NCBI RefSeq assembly: GCF_014651695.1
Contig: NZ_BMXJ01000007.1
Span: 202,509 to 266,508, forward strand
Source: Nocardiopsis terrae
GTDB taxonomy: Bacteria; Actinomycetota; Actinomycetes; Streptosporangiales; Streptosporangiaceae
Length of the DNA: 64,000 nucleotides
Reading direction: 5' to 3'
Position 1 is the first letter of the stretch. Every line of letters begins with the position of its first letter. The position numbers and the translations under genes are program-made. The notes under the pieces were generated by a model that was not told the DNA's origin, did not search any database, and worked only from the letters and a program-made list of their open reading frames with translations. Below, piece by piece: positions 55,628 to 64,000 of this stretch.

Positions 55628-55833
55628 GGTTCCCCCGGGACGTTGATGCGGCGACGACAGTGACGAGGGTAGGCGTTCGGGGTACGGCGCGGCGCGGGCG
55701 CCCTGGGCGTGGCGGACCGGGGCCGCCCCGGGCGCACCCCGGCGCATCAGCGCACGTGCGGAGTGCACCCTAAACTGAGTCGGTTGTGCTTCCGTGGTCC
55801 CGACCGGGCCGGGAGCGAGAAGTGAGGAGTCCC

Positions 55834-56658
55834 GTGGCCAAGCAACGAGAATCGCGATGGGTCCAGTGGATCGTGTCCCGGATCGTCCGGTTCATCCTGT
55901 GGATGGTGACCAAGCCCGAGTGGAAGGGCACGGAGAACGTGCCCGCCCGGGGCGGGGTCATCATCGCGGCGAACCACCTGTCGGTGACCGACCCCCTGAC
56001 CGTCGCGCACTTCCTCTACATCGGAGCGCGCCGCTGGCCGACCTTCACGATGAAGGACGCGGTCATGAGGATCCCCGTGGTCCGGTCGGTGGCCAGGAGC
56101 ACCGGGCAGATCCCGATCAAGCGCGGCAGCGCCGACGCGGTCAAGGCGCTGGGCGAGGCAGAGAAGGCGCTGACCCAGGACGGCTCCTCGGTGATCTTCT
56201 ACCCCGAGGGCACCTGCACCCGCGACCCCGAGCTCTGGCCGATGACCGCCAAGAACGGTGTGGCGCGGTTGGCCCTGACCACGGGGGTGCCGGTCGTCCC
56301 GGTCGCGCACTGGGGCGAGCAGAACCTCCTGCCCTACGGGTCCAAGAAGCCCAGCCTCTTCCCGCGCAAGCGGATCCAGTTCAGCGCGGGCCCGCCGGTG
56401 GACCTGTCCGCCTTCCGGGACCAGCCGCTCACCGCGACCGTCCTGGAGGACGCGACCAAGGCGATCATGGCCGACATCACCGCCCTCCAGGCCGGGATCC
56501 GCGGCGAGCAGCCGCCCGCCGAGCCCTTCGACCTCAAGAAGGCCCGTCAGCGGGCCGCGGAGGCCAAGCGGTCCGAACGCGCCCCGGAGGAGCAGGAAGG
56601 TCGGCCGGAGAACGCCGGGACCGAAGGCGAGAACGGGAAGAACAACACGGGGGCATGA
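55834..56658 (+). CDS. plsC: 1-acyl-sn-glycerol-3-phosphate acyltransferase
   Basis: A 274-residue PlsC-type acyltransferase in phospholipid synthesis. The HX4D catalytic motif is NHLSVTD, followed by the YPEGTCTR box (FPEGTRS in most) and PVVPVAHWG. An N-terminal amphipathic/hydrophobic segment likely binds the membrane. The C-terminal 40 residues are charged and low-complexity. GTG 55834 is chosen, with GAGGA 6 bases upstream; the frame is open to 55786. It overlaps gpsA (ATGA), so the two lipid-precursor enzymes are coupled. Confidence 0.9.
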   Translation: MAKQRESRWVQWIVSRIVRFILWMVTKPEWKGTENVPARGGVIIAANHLSVTDPLTVAHFLYIGARRWPTFTMKDAVMRIPVVRSVARSTGQIPIKRGSADAVKALGEAEKALTQDGSSVIFYPEGTCTRDPELWPMTAKNGVARLALTTGVPVVPVAHWGEQNLLPYGSKKPSLFPRKRIQFSAGPPVDLSAFRDQPLTATVLEDATKAIMADITALQAGIRGEQPPAEPFDLKKARQRAAEAKRSERAPEEQEGRPENAGTEGENGKNNTGA

Positions 56659-57710
56659 CCGACCAGATGGGCGCTGAAGTGAAGGTCGCGGTACTGGGCA
56701 GCGGGTCCTGGGGGACCACGTTCGCCAACATCGTCGCTGACGCGGCGGACCTGCGAACGGCGGAGGGACACAAGACCGAGGTGGTCCTGTGGGGCCGCCG
56801 CGCCTCGGTGGTCGACGCGATCAACGAGAGTTCGGAGAATCCGGACTACTTTCCGGGGGTCACGCTCAACGAGGGGCTGCGCGCCACCACGGACCCGGCC
56901 GAGGCGCTGTCCGGCGCCCGGGTCGTGGTGCTCGCGGTCCCCTCGCAGTCCCTGCGGGAGAACCTGGCGGCCTGGCGCCCCCACATCCCCTCCGACGCGG
57001 TGGTCGTCAGCCTCATGAAGGGCGTCGAGCTGGGCAGCCTCATGCGGATGAGCCAGGTCGTCGGTGAGGTCCTGGACTTCCCCGAGGAGCGGATCGCCGT
57101 GGTGTCCGGGCCCAACCTGGCCCGGGAGATCGCCGAGCGCCAGCCGGCCACCGCCGTGGTGGCCTGCCCGCACGAGGAGACCGCGGTTCTGCTCCAGGAC
57201 CTCTTCCGGTCGGCGTACTTCCGCCCCTACACCAGCACCGACCTCGTGGGGGTGGAGATCGGCGGCGCGATGAAGAACGTGATCGGCCTGGCGGTCGGCG
57301 TGGCCGAGGGCATGGGCCTCGGCGACAACACCAAGGCCTCGCTGATCACCCGCGGACTGGCCGAGACGACCCGCCTCGCGGTCACCCTCGGCGCGGACGA
57401 GCACACCCTGTCCGGTCTGGCCGGGATGGGTGACCTCGTGGCGACATGCTCCTCCCCGCTGTCGCGGAACCGGACCTTCGGTGAGAAACTGGGCGCGGGC
57501 AAGACCCTCGAACAGGTCGTCGCGGAGACCAAGCAGACGGCCGAGGGGGTCAAGTCCTCCGAGTCGATCCTCGAACTCGGGTGGGCCAACGGGGTCGACA
57601 TGCCGATCACCGAGTCCGTCGTCAAGATGATGCACCACGACCTGAGCCCGGCCCAGGCGCTGGTGGCGTTCATGTCACGCAGCACCAAGCCGGAGCGCTA
57701 CGGGGTCTGA
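56655..57710 (+). CDS. gpsA: Glycerol-3-phosphate dehydrogenase [NAD(P)+]
   Basis: GpsA (351 residues) reduces dihydroxyacetone phosphate to sn-glycerol 3-phosphate for phospholipids. The NAD(P)-binding GSGSWGTTFA, the SGPNLAREIA segment and the catalytic Lys in GGAMKNVIGLAVG are present. Start ATG 56655 overlaps the plsC stop. It delivers the substrate for acylation by PlsB/PlsC, so coupling with plsC is functional. Confidence 0.96.
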   Translation: MTDQMGAEVKVAVLGSGSWGTTFANIVADAADLRTAEGHKTEVVLWGRRASVVDAINESSENPDYFPGVTLNEGLRATTDPAEALSGARVVVLAVPSQSLRENLAAWRPHIPSDAVVVSLMKGVELGSLMRMSQVVGEVLDFPEERIAVVSGPNLAREIAERQPATAVVACPHEETAVLLQDLFRSAYFRPYTSTDLVGVEIGGAMKNVIGLAVGVAEGMGLGDNTKASLITRGLAETTRLAVTLGADEHTLSGLAGMGDLVATCSSPLSRNRTFGEKLGAGKTLEQVVAETKQTAEGVKSSESILELGWANGVDMPITESVVKMMHHDLSPAQALVAFMSRSTKPERYGV

Positions 57711-57721
57711 GAGCGAGCACG

Positions 57722-58939
57722 ATGTCACACACACCTGGTCCCGGGAGCACGGGCGAGCACACCAGGGCGGTCTCCCTCCCGGAGGCGCCGGTCCCCGCCG
57801 AACGCCCGATGCGGATGCCCGTCCACCGGTCCACCACCTACGCCTTCGACACCTCCCAGGGTTTCGCGGACGTACTGGCCGGCGCCCGGAGCGGTTACTC
57901 CTACGCCCGTATCGACAGCCCCACCGTGGACGCCTTCGCGGACGCGGTCGCGGCACTGGAGGGCGCGGGGCTCCCGGACCGGGTGCGCGGCCAGTCCTTC
58001 GCCTCCGGCATGGCCGCGATCAGCACCGTGCTGCTGGCGCTCACCGAGGCCGGATCGCACGTGGTGGCCTCCCGTTCCATCTACGGCAACACGTACTCGC
58101 TGCTGGACCGGCTGATGCGCCGGTTCGGCGTGCGCACCGACTTCGTGGACATCACCGACCTGGACGCGGTGCGCGCCGCGGTCGGCCCGCAGACGCGCGT
58201 GGTCTTCACCGAGACGCTGTCCAACCCCGCCATGACCGTGTCGGACCTGCCCGGGCTGGCGCAGATCTCCCGGGAGGCGGGCGCCGCCCTGGTGGTGGAC
58301 TCCACGTTCGCCTCCCCGGCGGTCTGCCGCCCCCTGGAGTTCGGCGCCGACGCCGTGGTGCACTCCGCCACCAAGTACCTGGGCGGGCACAGCGACACCA
58401 CCGGCGGTGTGGCGGTGGCCTCTCCCGACCTGATCGACCGGATCCGCTCGGCCCGGATCGACCTGGGCCCGTGCCTGGCCCCGGACGAGGCCTACCTGCT
58501 GCACCGCGGCCTGGAGACGCTGCCGCTGCGCGTCCAGCGCCAGTGCGAGACCGCGGCGGCCTTCGCCGCGGCCCTGGCGGAACACCCCCTCGTGGAGCGG
58601 GTCGACCATCCGTCTCTGGCCTCGCACCCGGAGCACGAGCTCGCGGGCAAGCTCTTCGACCAGGGCCGTTACGGCGCGGTCGTCACCGTCCACCCGCGTG
58701 GCGGCGTCGACGAGGGCATGGCCTTCGCCGACCGGCTCAGGGTGGCCACCATCGCCGCCTCCCTCGGTGGCACGCACACGCTGGCCGGGCACGTGGCCTC
58801 CACCTCGCACCGGAACATGGATGGCGCCGAACTGGCGGCCGCGGGCATCTCCCCGGGCGCGGTACGGTTCTCCGTCGGTCTGGAGGATCCCCGGGACCTC
58901 ATCGACGACGCCCTCGCGGCGCTCGACGGGAGAAAGTGA
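57722..58939 (+). CDS. Cys/Met metabolism PLP-dependent enzyme
   Basis: A 405-residue member of the cystathionine gamma-synthase/lyase family. The PLP lysine is in HSATKYLGGHSDTTGG, with the usual SGMAAI and DSTFASP motifs before it. Without substrate-specific residues that I can read, it could be a cystathionine gamma-synthase, gamma-lyase, or O-acetylhomoserine/methionine gamma-lyase-type enzyme. ATG 57722 follows gpsA after 11 bases, with a weak ribosome site. It ends 60 bases before ddl, so gpsA, this gene and ddl may be cotranscribed. Confidence 0.85.
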   Translation: MSHTPGPGSTGEHTRAVSLPEAPVPAERPMRMPVHRSTTYAFDTSQGFADVLAGARSGYSYARIDSPTVDAFADAVAALEGAGLPDRVRGQSFASGMAAISTVLLALTEAGSHVVASRSIYGNTYSLLDRLMRRFGVRTDFVDITDLDAVRAAVGPQTRVVFTETLSNPAMTVSDLPGLAQISREAGAALVVDSTFASPAVCRPLEFGADAVVHSATKYLGGHSDTTGGVAVASPDLIDRIRSARIDLGPCLAPDEAYLLHRGLETLPLRVQRQCETAAAFAAALAEHPLVERVDHPSLASHPEHELAGKLFDQGRYGAVVTVHPRGGVDEGMAFADRLRVATIAASLGGTHTLAGHVASTSHRNMDGAELAAAGISPGAVRFSVGLEDPRDLIDDALAALDGRK

Positions 58940-58999
58940 CACACCGGTGTTTTTCGCCCCGTACCGGTTCCATCAGTAGGCGAGATAGGGTCAGGCAGC

Positions 59000-60121
59000 A
59001 TGTCCGAGCAGCGCAAGATTCGGGTCGCCGTCGTATTCGGCGGACGCAGTTCCGAACACGAGATCTCCTGCGTCACCGCGGGCAGCGTCCTGTCCGTCAT
59101 CGACCAGGACCGTTACGAGGTCGTTCCGGTCGGGATCACCCCCACCGGCAACTGGGTACTGACCTCGGGTGACCCCGAGAGCCTGCGCATCGACGCGGCG
59201 ACCAAGGCCCTGCCGACCGTCTCCGAGGACGGCACCGACCTGGTGCTGCCCTTCGACTCGGCCGGCCAGCTCATGACCGTGGCCCCGGAGCAGGGCCCCC
59301 GGCGCCTTGCCGAGGTGGACGTCGTGCTGCCGCTGCTGCACGGCCCCTTCGGCGAGGACGGCACCATCCAGGGCCTGTTCGAGATGATGGGCGTGCGCTA
59401 CGCGGGCGCCGGGGTCTTCTCCAGCGCCGCGGCCATGGACAAGATCTTCATGAAGGCCCTCCTGGTCGGCAACGGTATTCCCACCAGCGACTTCGTCGCC
59501 ATCACCGAGCGCACCTGGCGCAACGAGCGCAAGAGGCTGTTGGACGACGTCGCGGAGCTGGGCGCGACGGTGTTCGTCAAGCCCGCCCGCGCCGGGAGCA
59601 GCGTCGGCATCAGCAGGGTGAAGGACTCCTCCGACACCGACGCCGTGATCGCCGCGGTCGAGGCCGCCCGCGAGCACGACCCCAAGGTCCTGGTCGAGGC
59701 GCAGGTCGTGGGCCGCGAGATCGAGTGCGGAGTCCTGGAGGCGGAGGACGGCGGCACCCCCGACGTCTCCCTGCCCGCCGAGGTGCACGTGGCGGAGGGC
59801 TTCGACTTCTACGACTTCGAGGCCAAGTACCTGTCCACGAGCAGCCTCACCATCCCGGCCGAGATCCCGGAGGAGGCCACCGGGCGGCTGCGGAGGATGG
59901 CCGCCGACGTGTTCGAGGCCATGGGCTGCGAGGGCCTGGCCCGGGTGGACTTCTTCTACACCGAGGACGGCCGGATCCTCGTCAACGAGCTGAACACGAT
60001 GCCCGGATTCACCCCGGCCTCGGCCTTCCCGCAGATGTGGGGGGCCACCGGGGTGGACTACGCGACACTCGTGGAGCGGATGATCACCACCGCCCTGCGC
60101 CGCGACCCCGGACTGCGCTGA
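59000..60121 (+). CDS. ddl: D-alanine--D-alanine ligase
   Basis: Ddl (373 residues) joins two D-alanines for peptidoglycan with ATP. ATP-grasp motifs are FGGRSSEHEIS at the start, VKPARAGSSVGISRV, and the Mg2+ site DFFYTEDGRILVNELNTMPG. ATG 59000 is preceded by only a weak site; TAGGGT lies 8 bases upstream and may be a -10 for a short or leaderless transcript. It is convergent to the EI24 gene, separated by a perfect palindrome. Confidence 0.95.
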   Translation: MSEQRKIRVAVVFGGRSSEHEISCVTAGSVLSVIDQDRYEVVPVGITPTGNWVLTSGDPESLRIDAATKALPTVSEDGTDLVLPFDSAGQLMTVAPEQGPRRLAEVDVVLPLLHGPFGEDGTIQGLFEMMGVRYAGAGVFSSAAAMDKIFMKALLVGNGIPTSDFVAITERTWRNERKRLLDDVAELGATVFVKPARAGSSVGISRVKDSSDTDAVIAAVEAAREHDPKVLVEAQVVGREIECGVLEAEDGGTPDVSLPAEVHVAEGFDFYDFEAKYLSTSSLTIPAEIPEEATGRLRRMAADVFEAMGCEGLARVDFFYTEDGRILVNELNTMPGFTPASAFPQMWGATGVDYATLVERMITTALRRDPGLR

Positions 60122-60143
60122 CCGGCGGAACCGGCACCACCGA

Positions 60144-60195
60144 ACCGACGCCGAGGGGCGGACGACCGCGCGGTCGTCCGCCCCTCGGCGTCGGT
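60144..60195. terminator. 52-bp perfect palindrome, two-way terminator
   Basis: Two 26-base arms with no spacer (60144-60169, 60170-60195). It lies between ddl and the convergent EI24 gene, 22 and 11 bases from their stops. Confidence 0.8.
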
Positions 60196-60206
60196 CCTCC
60201 GAGCCC

Positions 60207-61061
60207 CTAGGTCCGCGGCGGATCCTGAGGCGGCCCCTGGGGTCCCCGCGGAGCCTGAGGCGGTGTCTGGCTCGGGTGGAGGCGCCCCTGGGGCGGCTGG
60301 TGCCCCTCGGGGGGCCCGGGGAGCAGCTCCCGGGCGAGGATGGTGCCGCCCGCAGTCGCCGCCGGGAACACCGCCACCGCCACGAACGGGATCGCCAGCA
60401 GGAAGTAGGTCGGGACCGAGAAGCCCAGCGTCCGCATACGCCGGGTACCCATGGAGCGGCGGCGGTCGCGGATACGCAGCAGACCGCGCCGGTCGAAGGC
60501 GGGAGCCGTCAGCTCGATCCCCAACAGCCAGCCGCCCATCACCGCGGTCAGCACGGGGCCGGCGATCCAGCCGACCAGCGGGACGAGCCCGATCAGGAAC
60601 GCGCAGACCGTCACCGTCAGGGAGACCAGCACGATCACCACCGACTGGCGCACCGCCCTGGCCATCGAGGCCATCAGCGACTCCTCCGGGGCCTCGGGCG
60701 CACCGCCGAGCTCCTGCTCGACCAGTTCGGCGATCCTGTCGTAGATCGGCGCGCCCAGGGCCAGGGTCACCGTCGTGAACGCCACCACCATGACCAGGAC
60801 CGACCCGGCCAGCAGAGCCACGGACAGGGCGCCGCGCAGCAGCCCCTGCCAGACGGTGTCCCAGTCCCGGGCGAACGGCGTCGCCCACGTCACCAGGTCC
60901 GCCAGGTTCACCGCCAGGGTGATCAGCGCCGCCAGGAACAGCAGCGACGTGATCAGCGCGGGCAGCGCACCCAACAGGAACAGGCGCGGTTTGCGCAGCA
61001 CGATGCCCAGACCGCGCAGCAGGACGCCGAAACCACCGAAGACCTCATTCACAGCACTCAC
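60207..61061 (-). CDS. EI24/CysZ-domain membrane protein
   Basis: A 284-residue membrane protein with about five hydrophobic helices and the EI24 (Etoposide-induced 2.4/CysZ-like) domain, followed by a long Pro/Gln-rich C-terminal tail with PPQ repeats. CysZ of E. coli imports sulfate, but actinobacterial EI24 proteins are mostly uncharacterised. GTG 61061 begins 9 bases after the cydC stop (on the minus strand), so it is likely part of the cydDC operon. That is unusual and may point to a role in the export or assembly step served by CydDC. Confidence 0.82.
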   Translation of the reverse strand: MSAVNEVFGGFGVLLRGLGIVLRKPRLFLLGALPALITSLLFLAALITLAVNLADLVTWATPFARDWDTVWQGLLRGALSVALLAGSVLVMVVAFTTVTLALGAPIYDRIAELVEQELGGAPEAPEESLMASMARAVRQSVVIVLVSLTVTVCAFLIGLVPLVGWIAGPVLTAVMGGWLLGIELTAPAFDRRGLLRIRDRRRSMGTRRMRTLGFSVPTYFLLAIPFVAVAVFPAATAGGTILARELLPGPPEGHQPPQGRLHPSQTPPQAPRGPQGPPQDPPRT

Positions 61062-61070
61062 GGGCGAACC

Positions 61071-62867
61071 CTAGCGCTCGGAGACCGATCGGAACCACCC
61101 GGCCTCCGTGGTGAGCTCCTCGTGCGTCCCCGACTGCAGCACCCTTCCCTCACGGACCACGTAGATCCGGTCCACCCGGTCCAGGCCGGTGAGGTCGTGG
61201 GTGATGAGCAGGGTGGAGAACCCCCGGGCGGCGGCGAGCAGGTCGGCGACCACCCCGTCGCGCGTGTCCGGGTCCAGGTGCGCGGTCGGCTCGTCCAGCA
61301 CGAGCACACGCGGTCCCGCCAGCACCGCCCTGGCCAGGGCCAGCCGCTGCCGCATCCCGCCGCTCAGCCCCAGGCCGTGCGAACCCACCTGCGTGTCCAG
61401 GCCCCTGGGCATCGCCTCGACCTCCTCGGCCAGCCGCGCCCTGCGCAGCGCCGCCCACAGTTCGTCGTCCTCGGCCCCCGGCCTGGCCAACCGCAGGTTC
61501 TCCCGGAGCGTGGACGCGAACACGTGCGGGTCCTGCGGGACCCCGGACACCACACGCCGTACCTCGTCGGCCGGGTAGTCGGTGACGTCGGTGCCGCCGA
61601 TCTCCACGCGGCCGCCGTCCGGATCGCGGAAGCGCAGCAGGACCGAGGCGAGCGTGCTCTTACCCGCACCGCTCGGCCCGACCACCGCGACGGTCGCCCC
61701 GGCGGGGATCTCCAGGTCCACCCCGTCCAGTGCCCACGGCTCCCCGGGCCCGTACCGCACCCGAAGGTTGCGGACCCGCACCGTGGTGTCGGCCTCCGGA
61801 TCGATCTCCAGGCCGGACCGCGCGGGAGCCGAGACCGCCGCCGGGGTGTCCAGCACACCGAACAGCCGCTCCCCGCTGGCCCGGATCGCCCCCAGCCTGG
61901 CCGCGACGGCGGGCAGCGGGGCGACGATCTCGAAGGCGGCGAGGGTGGTCAGCACCAGGACCGCCAGCGCGGTCGGGCCGATCGAACCGTCCGACACGGC
62001 GAGCACGCCCAGGAACAGCGCGCCCCACACGGTCAGCCCGGTGATGAGCGCGTTCGCCCCGGCGCTCAGCCCCAGGGTGGCGGCGTCGCGCGCCGCCACC
62101 CGGGTGAGCTCGGTGTCGGCCTCGTTCACCAGGGCCACCTGGCGCTCCATGGCCCCGTAGGCGACCAGGTCCGGTGCGCCCTGGAGGGTGTCGACCAGGG
62201 TGGTGGAGAGCCTGCCGCGCGCCACGGCCTCCCGGCGGCCCGGCCCGGTGCCCAGGGCGGCCGCGGCCAGCGGTACCGCGAGCCCGGCGAGCAGCAGGCC
62301 CGCCGCGAGCAGCAGGCCGCCGGGCACGTACACCGAGGTCAGGAACAGTACGGTCGCGCCGCCGGTGACCACCGAGACCAGCGGCGGGGCCAGCCCGCGC
62401 ACCAACAGGTCGAGGGTGGTCTCGGTGTCGTTGACCAGGCGGGACACCAGGTCGCCGGAGCGGAAGCGGCCGAACGGTTCGGTCCCGGCCAGCCGCTCGT
62501 ACACCCGGACCCGGACCTCGGCGAGGGTGCGGAAGGCGGCGTCGTGGGTGACCAGCCGCTCCAGGTAGCGGGTCACACCCTTGCTGACACCCAGGGCGCG
62601 GGTGGCGACCACGGCCACGCTCAGCGCGGTGATGGAGGGATGGTCGGCGGCGGTGGCCAGCATCCAGGCGGCGACGCCGAGCAGGGCCACGCCCGAGCCG
62701 GTGGCGGCGGCGCCGAGCAGCACACCCAGCGCGAACCGGCCTCCCCGGGGCCTGGCCAGTCCGATCATCCGGAGCAGCGGGTCCCTGCGCCGCTCCCGCT
62801 CGTCCACCTCGAACCCACCGGTCACGGCGGTCGGGTCCCCTCCGGTCCCGTTCGTCTCGGCGTTCAT
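61071..62867 (-). CDS. cydC: ABC exporter subunit CydC
   Basis: CydC (598 residues) with CydD forms the cysteine/glutathione exporter required to assemble cytochrome bd. An N-terminal six-helix transmembrane domain is followed by the nucleotide-binding domain: Walker A GPSGAGKST near residue 395, signature LSGGMRQRLALARA and Walker B VLVLDEPTAH. ATG 62867 overlaps the cydD stop (ATGA). The EI24 gene follows 9 bases later. cydAB are not in the window and may be upstream of cydD. Confidence 0.88.
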   Translation of the reverse strand: MNAETNGTGGDPTAVTGGFEVDERERRRDPLLRMIGLARPRGGRFALGVLLGAAATGSGVALLGVAAWMLATAADHPSITALSVAVVATRALGVSKGVTRYLERLVTHDAAFRTLAEVRVRVYERLAGTEPFGRFRSGDLVSRLVNDTETTLDLLVRGLAPPLVSVVTGGATVLFLTSVYVPGGLLLAAGLLLAGLAVPLAAAALGTGPGRREAVARGRLSTTLVDTLQGAPDLVAYGAMERQVALVNEADTELTRVAARDAATLGLSAGANALITGLTVWGALFLGVLAVSDGSIGPTALAVLVLTTLAAFEIVAPLPAVAARLGAIRASGERLFGVLDTPAAVSAPARSGLEIDPEADTTVRVRNLRVRYGPGEPWALDGVDLEIPAGATVAVVGPSGAGKSTLASVLLRFRDPDGGRVEIGGTDVTDYPADEVRRVVSGVPQDPHVFASTLRENLRLARPGAEDDELWAALRRARLAEEVEAMPRGLDTQVGSHGLGLSGGMRQRLALARAVLAGPRVLVLDEPTAHLDPDTRDGVVADLLAAARGFSTLLITHDLTGLDRVDRIYVVREGRVLQSGTHEELTTEAGWFRSVSER

Positions 62868-64000
62868 CGGTGCGCCTCCCGGGTCAGCAGCGGCAGTGCG
62901 GCGGTCCGCAGGTTCTCGCCGAGCACGGACTCGGCCCAGCCGGTGTCGTGGGCGACGATCACGGCGGTGCGCCCCTCCAGCAGGCGGGTCACGGCGGTGC
63001 GCACCGCCTTCGCGTTCTCCGGGTCCAGGTGCGCGGTGGGTTCGTCGAGCAGGACCAGCGGCGCGTCCCGGCACATCGCCCGGGCCAGCGCGATCCGCTG
63101 CCGCTGCCCGGCGGACAGCCGCGCGCCCCGCTCACCCAGGCGTGTGCCGTAGCCGTCGGGGAGAGCGGACACGAATCCGTCCGCCTCGGCCAGCCGCGCC
63201 GCCTCCCGGACCCGCTCCATGTCGGCGTCGGGGGCGCCCAACCGGATGTTGTCGGCGACGGAGACGTCGAACAGGTAGGGGTGCTGCGGTACCCAGGCGA
63301 TGCCGAGCCGCCAGTCGTCGGCGGGCAGCCGGTCGAGGGGGGTCCACTCACCGCCGGGGGCCCGCACGCTGATCCGGCCCTCGGTGGGTTCACCGAGCCG
63401 CAGCAGCAGGGAGAGCAGGGTGGTCTTTCCGGAGCCGCTCGGTCCGGTGAGCAGCAGGCGCTCCCCGGCTCGCACGGTCAGGTCCAGCCCGGACAGGGCA
63501 GGGACGTCGCGGCCCGGGTAGAGCAGCCCGACCCCCTCGAACCGGATGTCCCCCGCCGCGGCGGGGGAGGGGGCGCCGGTCGGGGCAGGGGCCTGACCGG
63601 CCGCCTCGTCCCCAGCCGCGCCGGGCCCGGCCGTCTCCCGTCTGCGGTCCAGCTCGGTGAAGACCTGGTCGGCCGCGGCCACGCCCTCCATGCTCGCGTG
63701 GAAGCGCGCACCCACCTCGCGCAGCGGTAGGTAGGCCTCGGGGGCGAGGATCAGCACCAGGAGGGCGGTCTGGTAGTCCATGTGCCCGCCCAGCAGGCGC
63801 AGACCCACCTCGACGGCGACCAGCGCCACCGCCAGGGTGGCGAGCAGTTCCAGGGCGAAGGCCGACAGGAACGCGATCCGCAGCGTGCCCATGGTCGCCC
63901 TGCGGTGGTCCTCGCCGACACCGCGGATGATGGCGGCCTGCGCCTTGGCCCGACGGAAGACCGCCAGGGTCGGCAGCCCCTCCACGACGTCGAGGAAGTG
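62864..64000 (-). CDS. cydD: ABC exporter subunit CydD, C-terminal part
   Basis: The C-terminal 378 codons of CydD; the N-terminal part lies beyond the window end. The fragment shows the last transmembrane helices and the nucleotide-binding domain, with Walker A GPSGSGKTT, signature LSAGQRQRIALARA and Walker B LVLLDEPTAH. The frame is continuous to the last base, beginning FLDVVEGLPTLAVF. It overlaps cydC by 4 bases, so the two are coupled. Confidence 0.88.
   Translation of the reverse strand, partial: HFLDVVEGLPTLAVFRRAKAQAAIIRGVGEDHRRATMGTLRIAFLSAFALELLATLAVALVAVEVGLRLLGGHMDYQTALLVLILAPEAYLPLREVGARFHASMEGVAAADQVFTELDRRRETAGPGAAGDEAAGQAPAPTGAPSPAAAGDIRFEGVGLLYPGRDVPALSGLDLTVRAGERLLLTGPSGSGKTTLLSLLLRLGEPTEGRISVRAPGGEWTPLDRLPADDWRLGIAWVPQHPYLFDVSVADNIRLGAPDADMERVREAARLAEADGFVSALPDGYGTRLGERGARLSAGQRQRIALARAMCRDAPLVLLDEPTAHLDPENAKAVRTAVTRLLEGRTAVIVAHDTGWAESVLGENLRTAALPLLTREAHR

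Overview
This window comes from a high-GC actinomycete. Gene order and content best fit the Nocardiopsis/Streptomyces side of the phylum, and I favour Nocardiopsis without being able to confirm it. The indications are GC-rich third codon positions, frequent GTG and TTG starts, an actinobacterial SerA with a long C-terminal part, the IclR regulator NdgR divergent from leuCD, a CofC enzyme for F420, and a leuB-ilvE-cimA-gltX-ndgR-leuCD-hup-cofC-plsC-gpsA-ddl order that resembles the Streptomyces chromosome core.

Layout. 1-3.4 kb: the end of ligA, then a membrane GGDEF-EAL protein. 3.6-7.7 kb: an unusual three-gene unit (small WXG100-like helical protein, 788-residue helical protein, propeller lipoprotein) whose base composition becomes AT-richer downstream. 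7.8-16 kb: gatC-gatA and gatB, split by three minus-strand genes for surface proteins of the thioester (TQXA) type. 16.4-20.1 kb: a PAS-GGDEF-EAL protein and an Rpn-like nuclease-family gene. 20.2-26.1 kb: ilvB-ilvN-ilvC and serA, with a leader-peptide attenuator in front of ilvB. 26.4-33.8 kb: a membrane protein and four overlapping or closely spaced glycosyltransferases in two paralogous pairs that share blocks of near-identical DNA. 34-39.5 kb: a small ORF, leuB, ilvE, a membrane protein, and cimA with its own attenuator. 39.5-45.4 kb: Rieske lipoprotein, DUF3152 protease, FAH-family enzyme, SGNH hydrolase, gltX, tRNA-Gln and two tRNA-Glu. 45.5-51.1 kb: a five-gene minus-strand operon (M24 peptidase-like, EphD-like hydrolase/dehydrogenase fusion, PF10118 protein with a diiron-like ligand pattern, flavin/2Fe-2S reductase, TetR). 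51.2-54.2 kb: ndgR and leuCD. 54.5-60.1 kb: hup, cofC, plsC, gpsA, a PLP sulfur-amino-acid enzyme, ddl. 60.2-64 kb: cydD(partial)-cydC-EI24 on the minus strand.

How it works together. Most enzymes for branched-chain amino acids are here (IlvBN, IlvC, IlvE, LeuB, LeuCD, CimA), with the regulator NdgR. A 15-bp palindrome, TCTCRC-N3-KTGAGA, lies upstream of ilvB, leuB and cimA and once more in front of a 29-residue ORF. ilvB and cimA also carry short leader peptides rich in Ile/Leu/Val codons, followed by a 10-bp stem and a terminator. Together these suggest a coordinated regulon with both operator and attenuation control. gatCAB, gltX, tRNA-Gln and tRNA-Glu together make up the indirect route to Gln-tRNA. 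The best candidates for undescribed biology are the five-gene TetR operon with a leaderless promoter inside a palindrome, the shared palindrome regulon, the modular glycosyltransferase pairs, and a surface protein that has lost its thioester cysteine.
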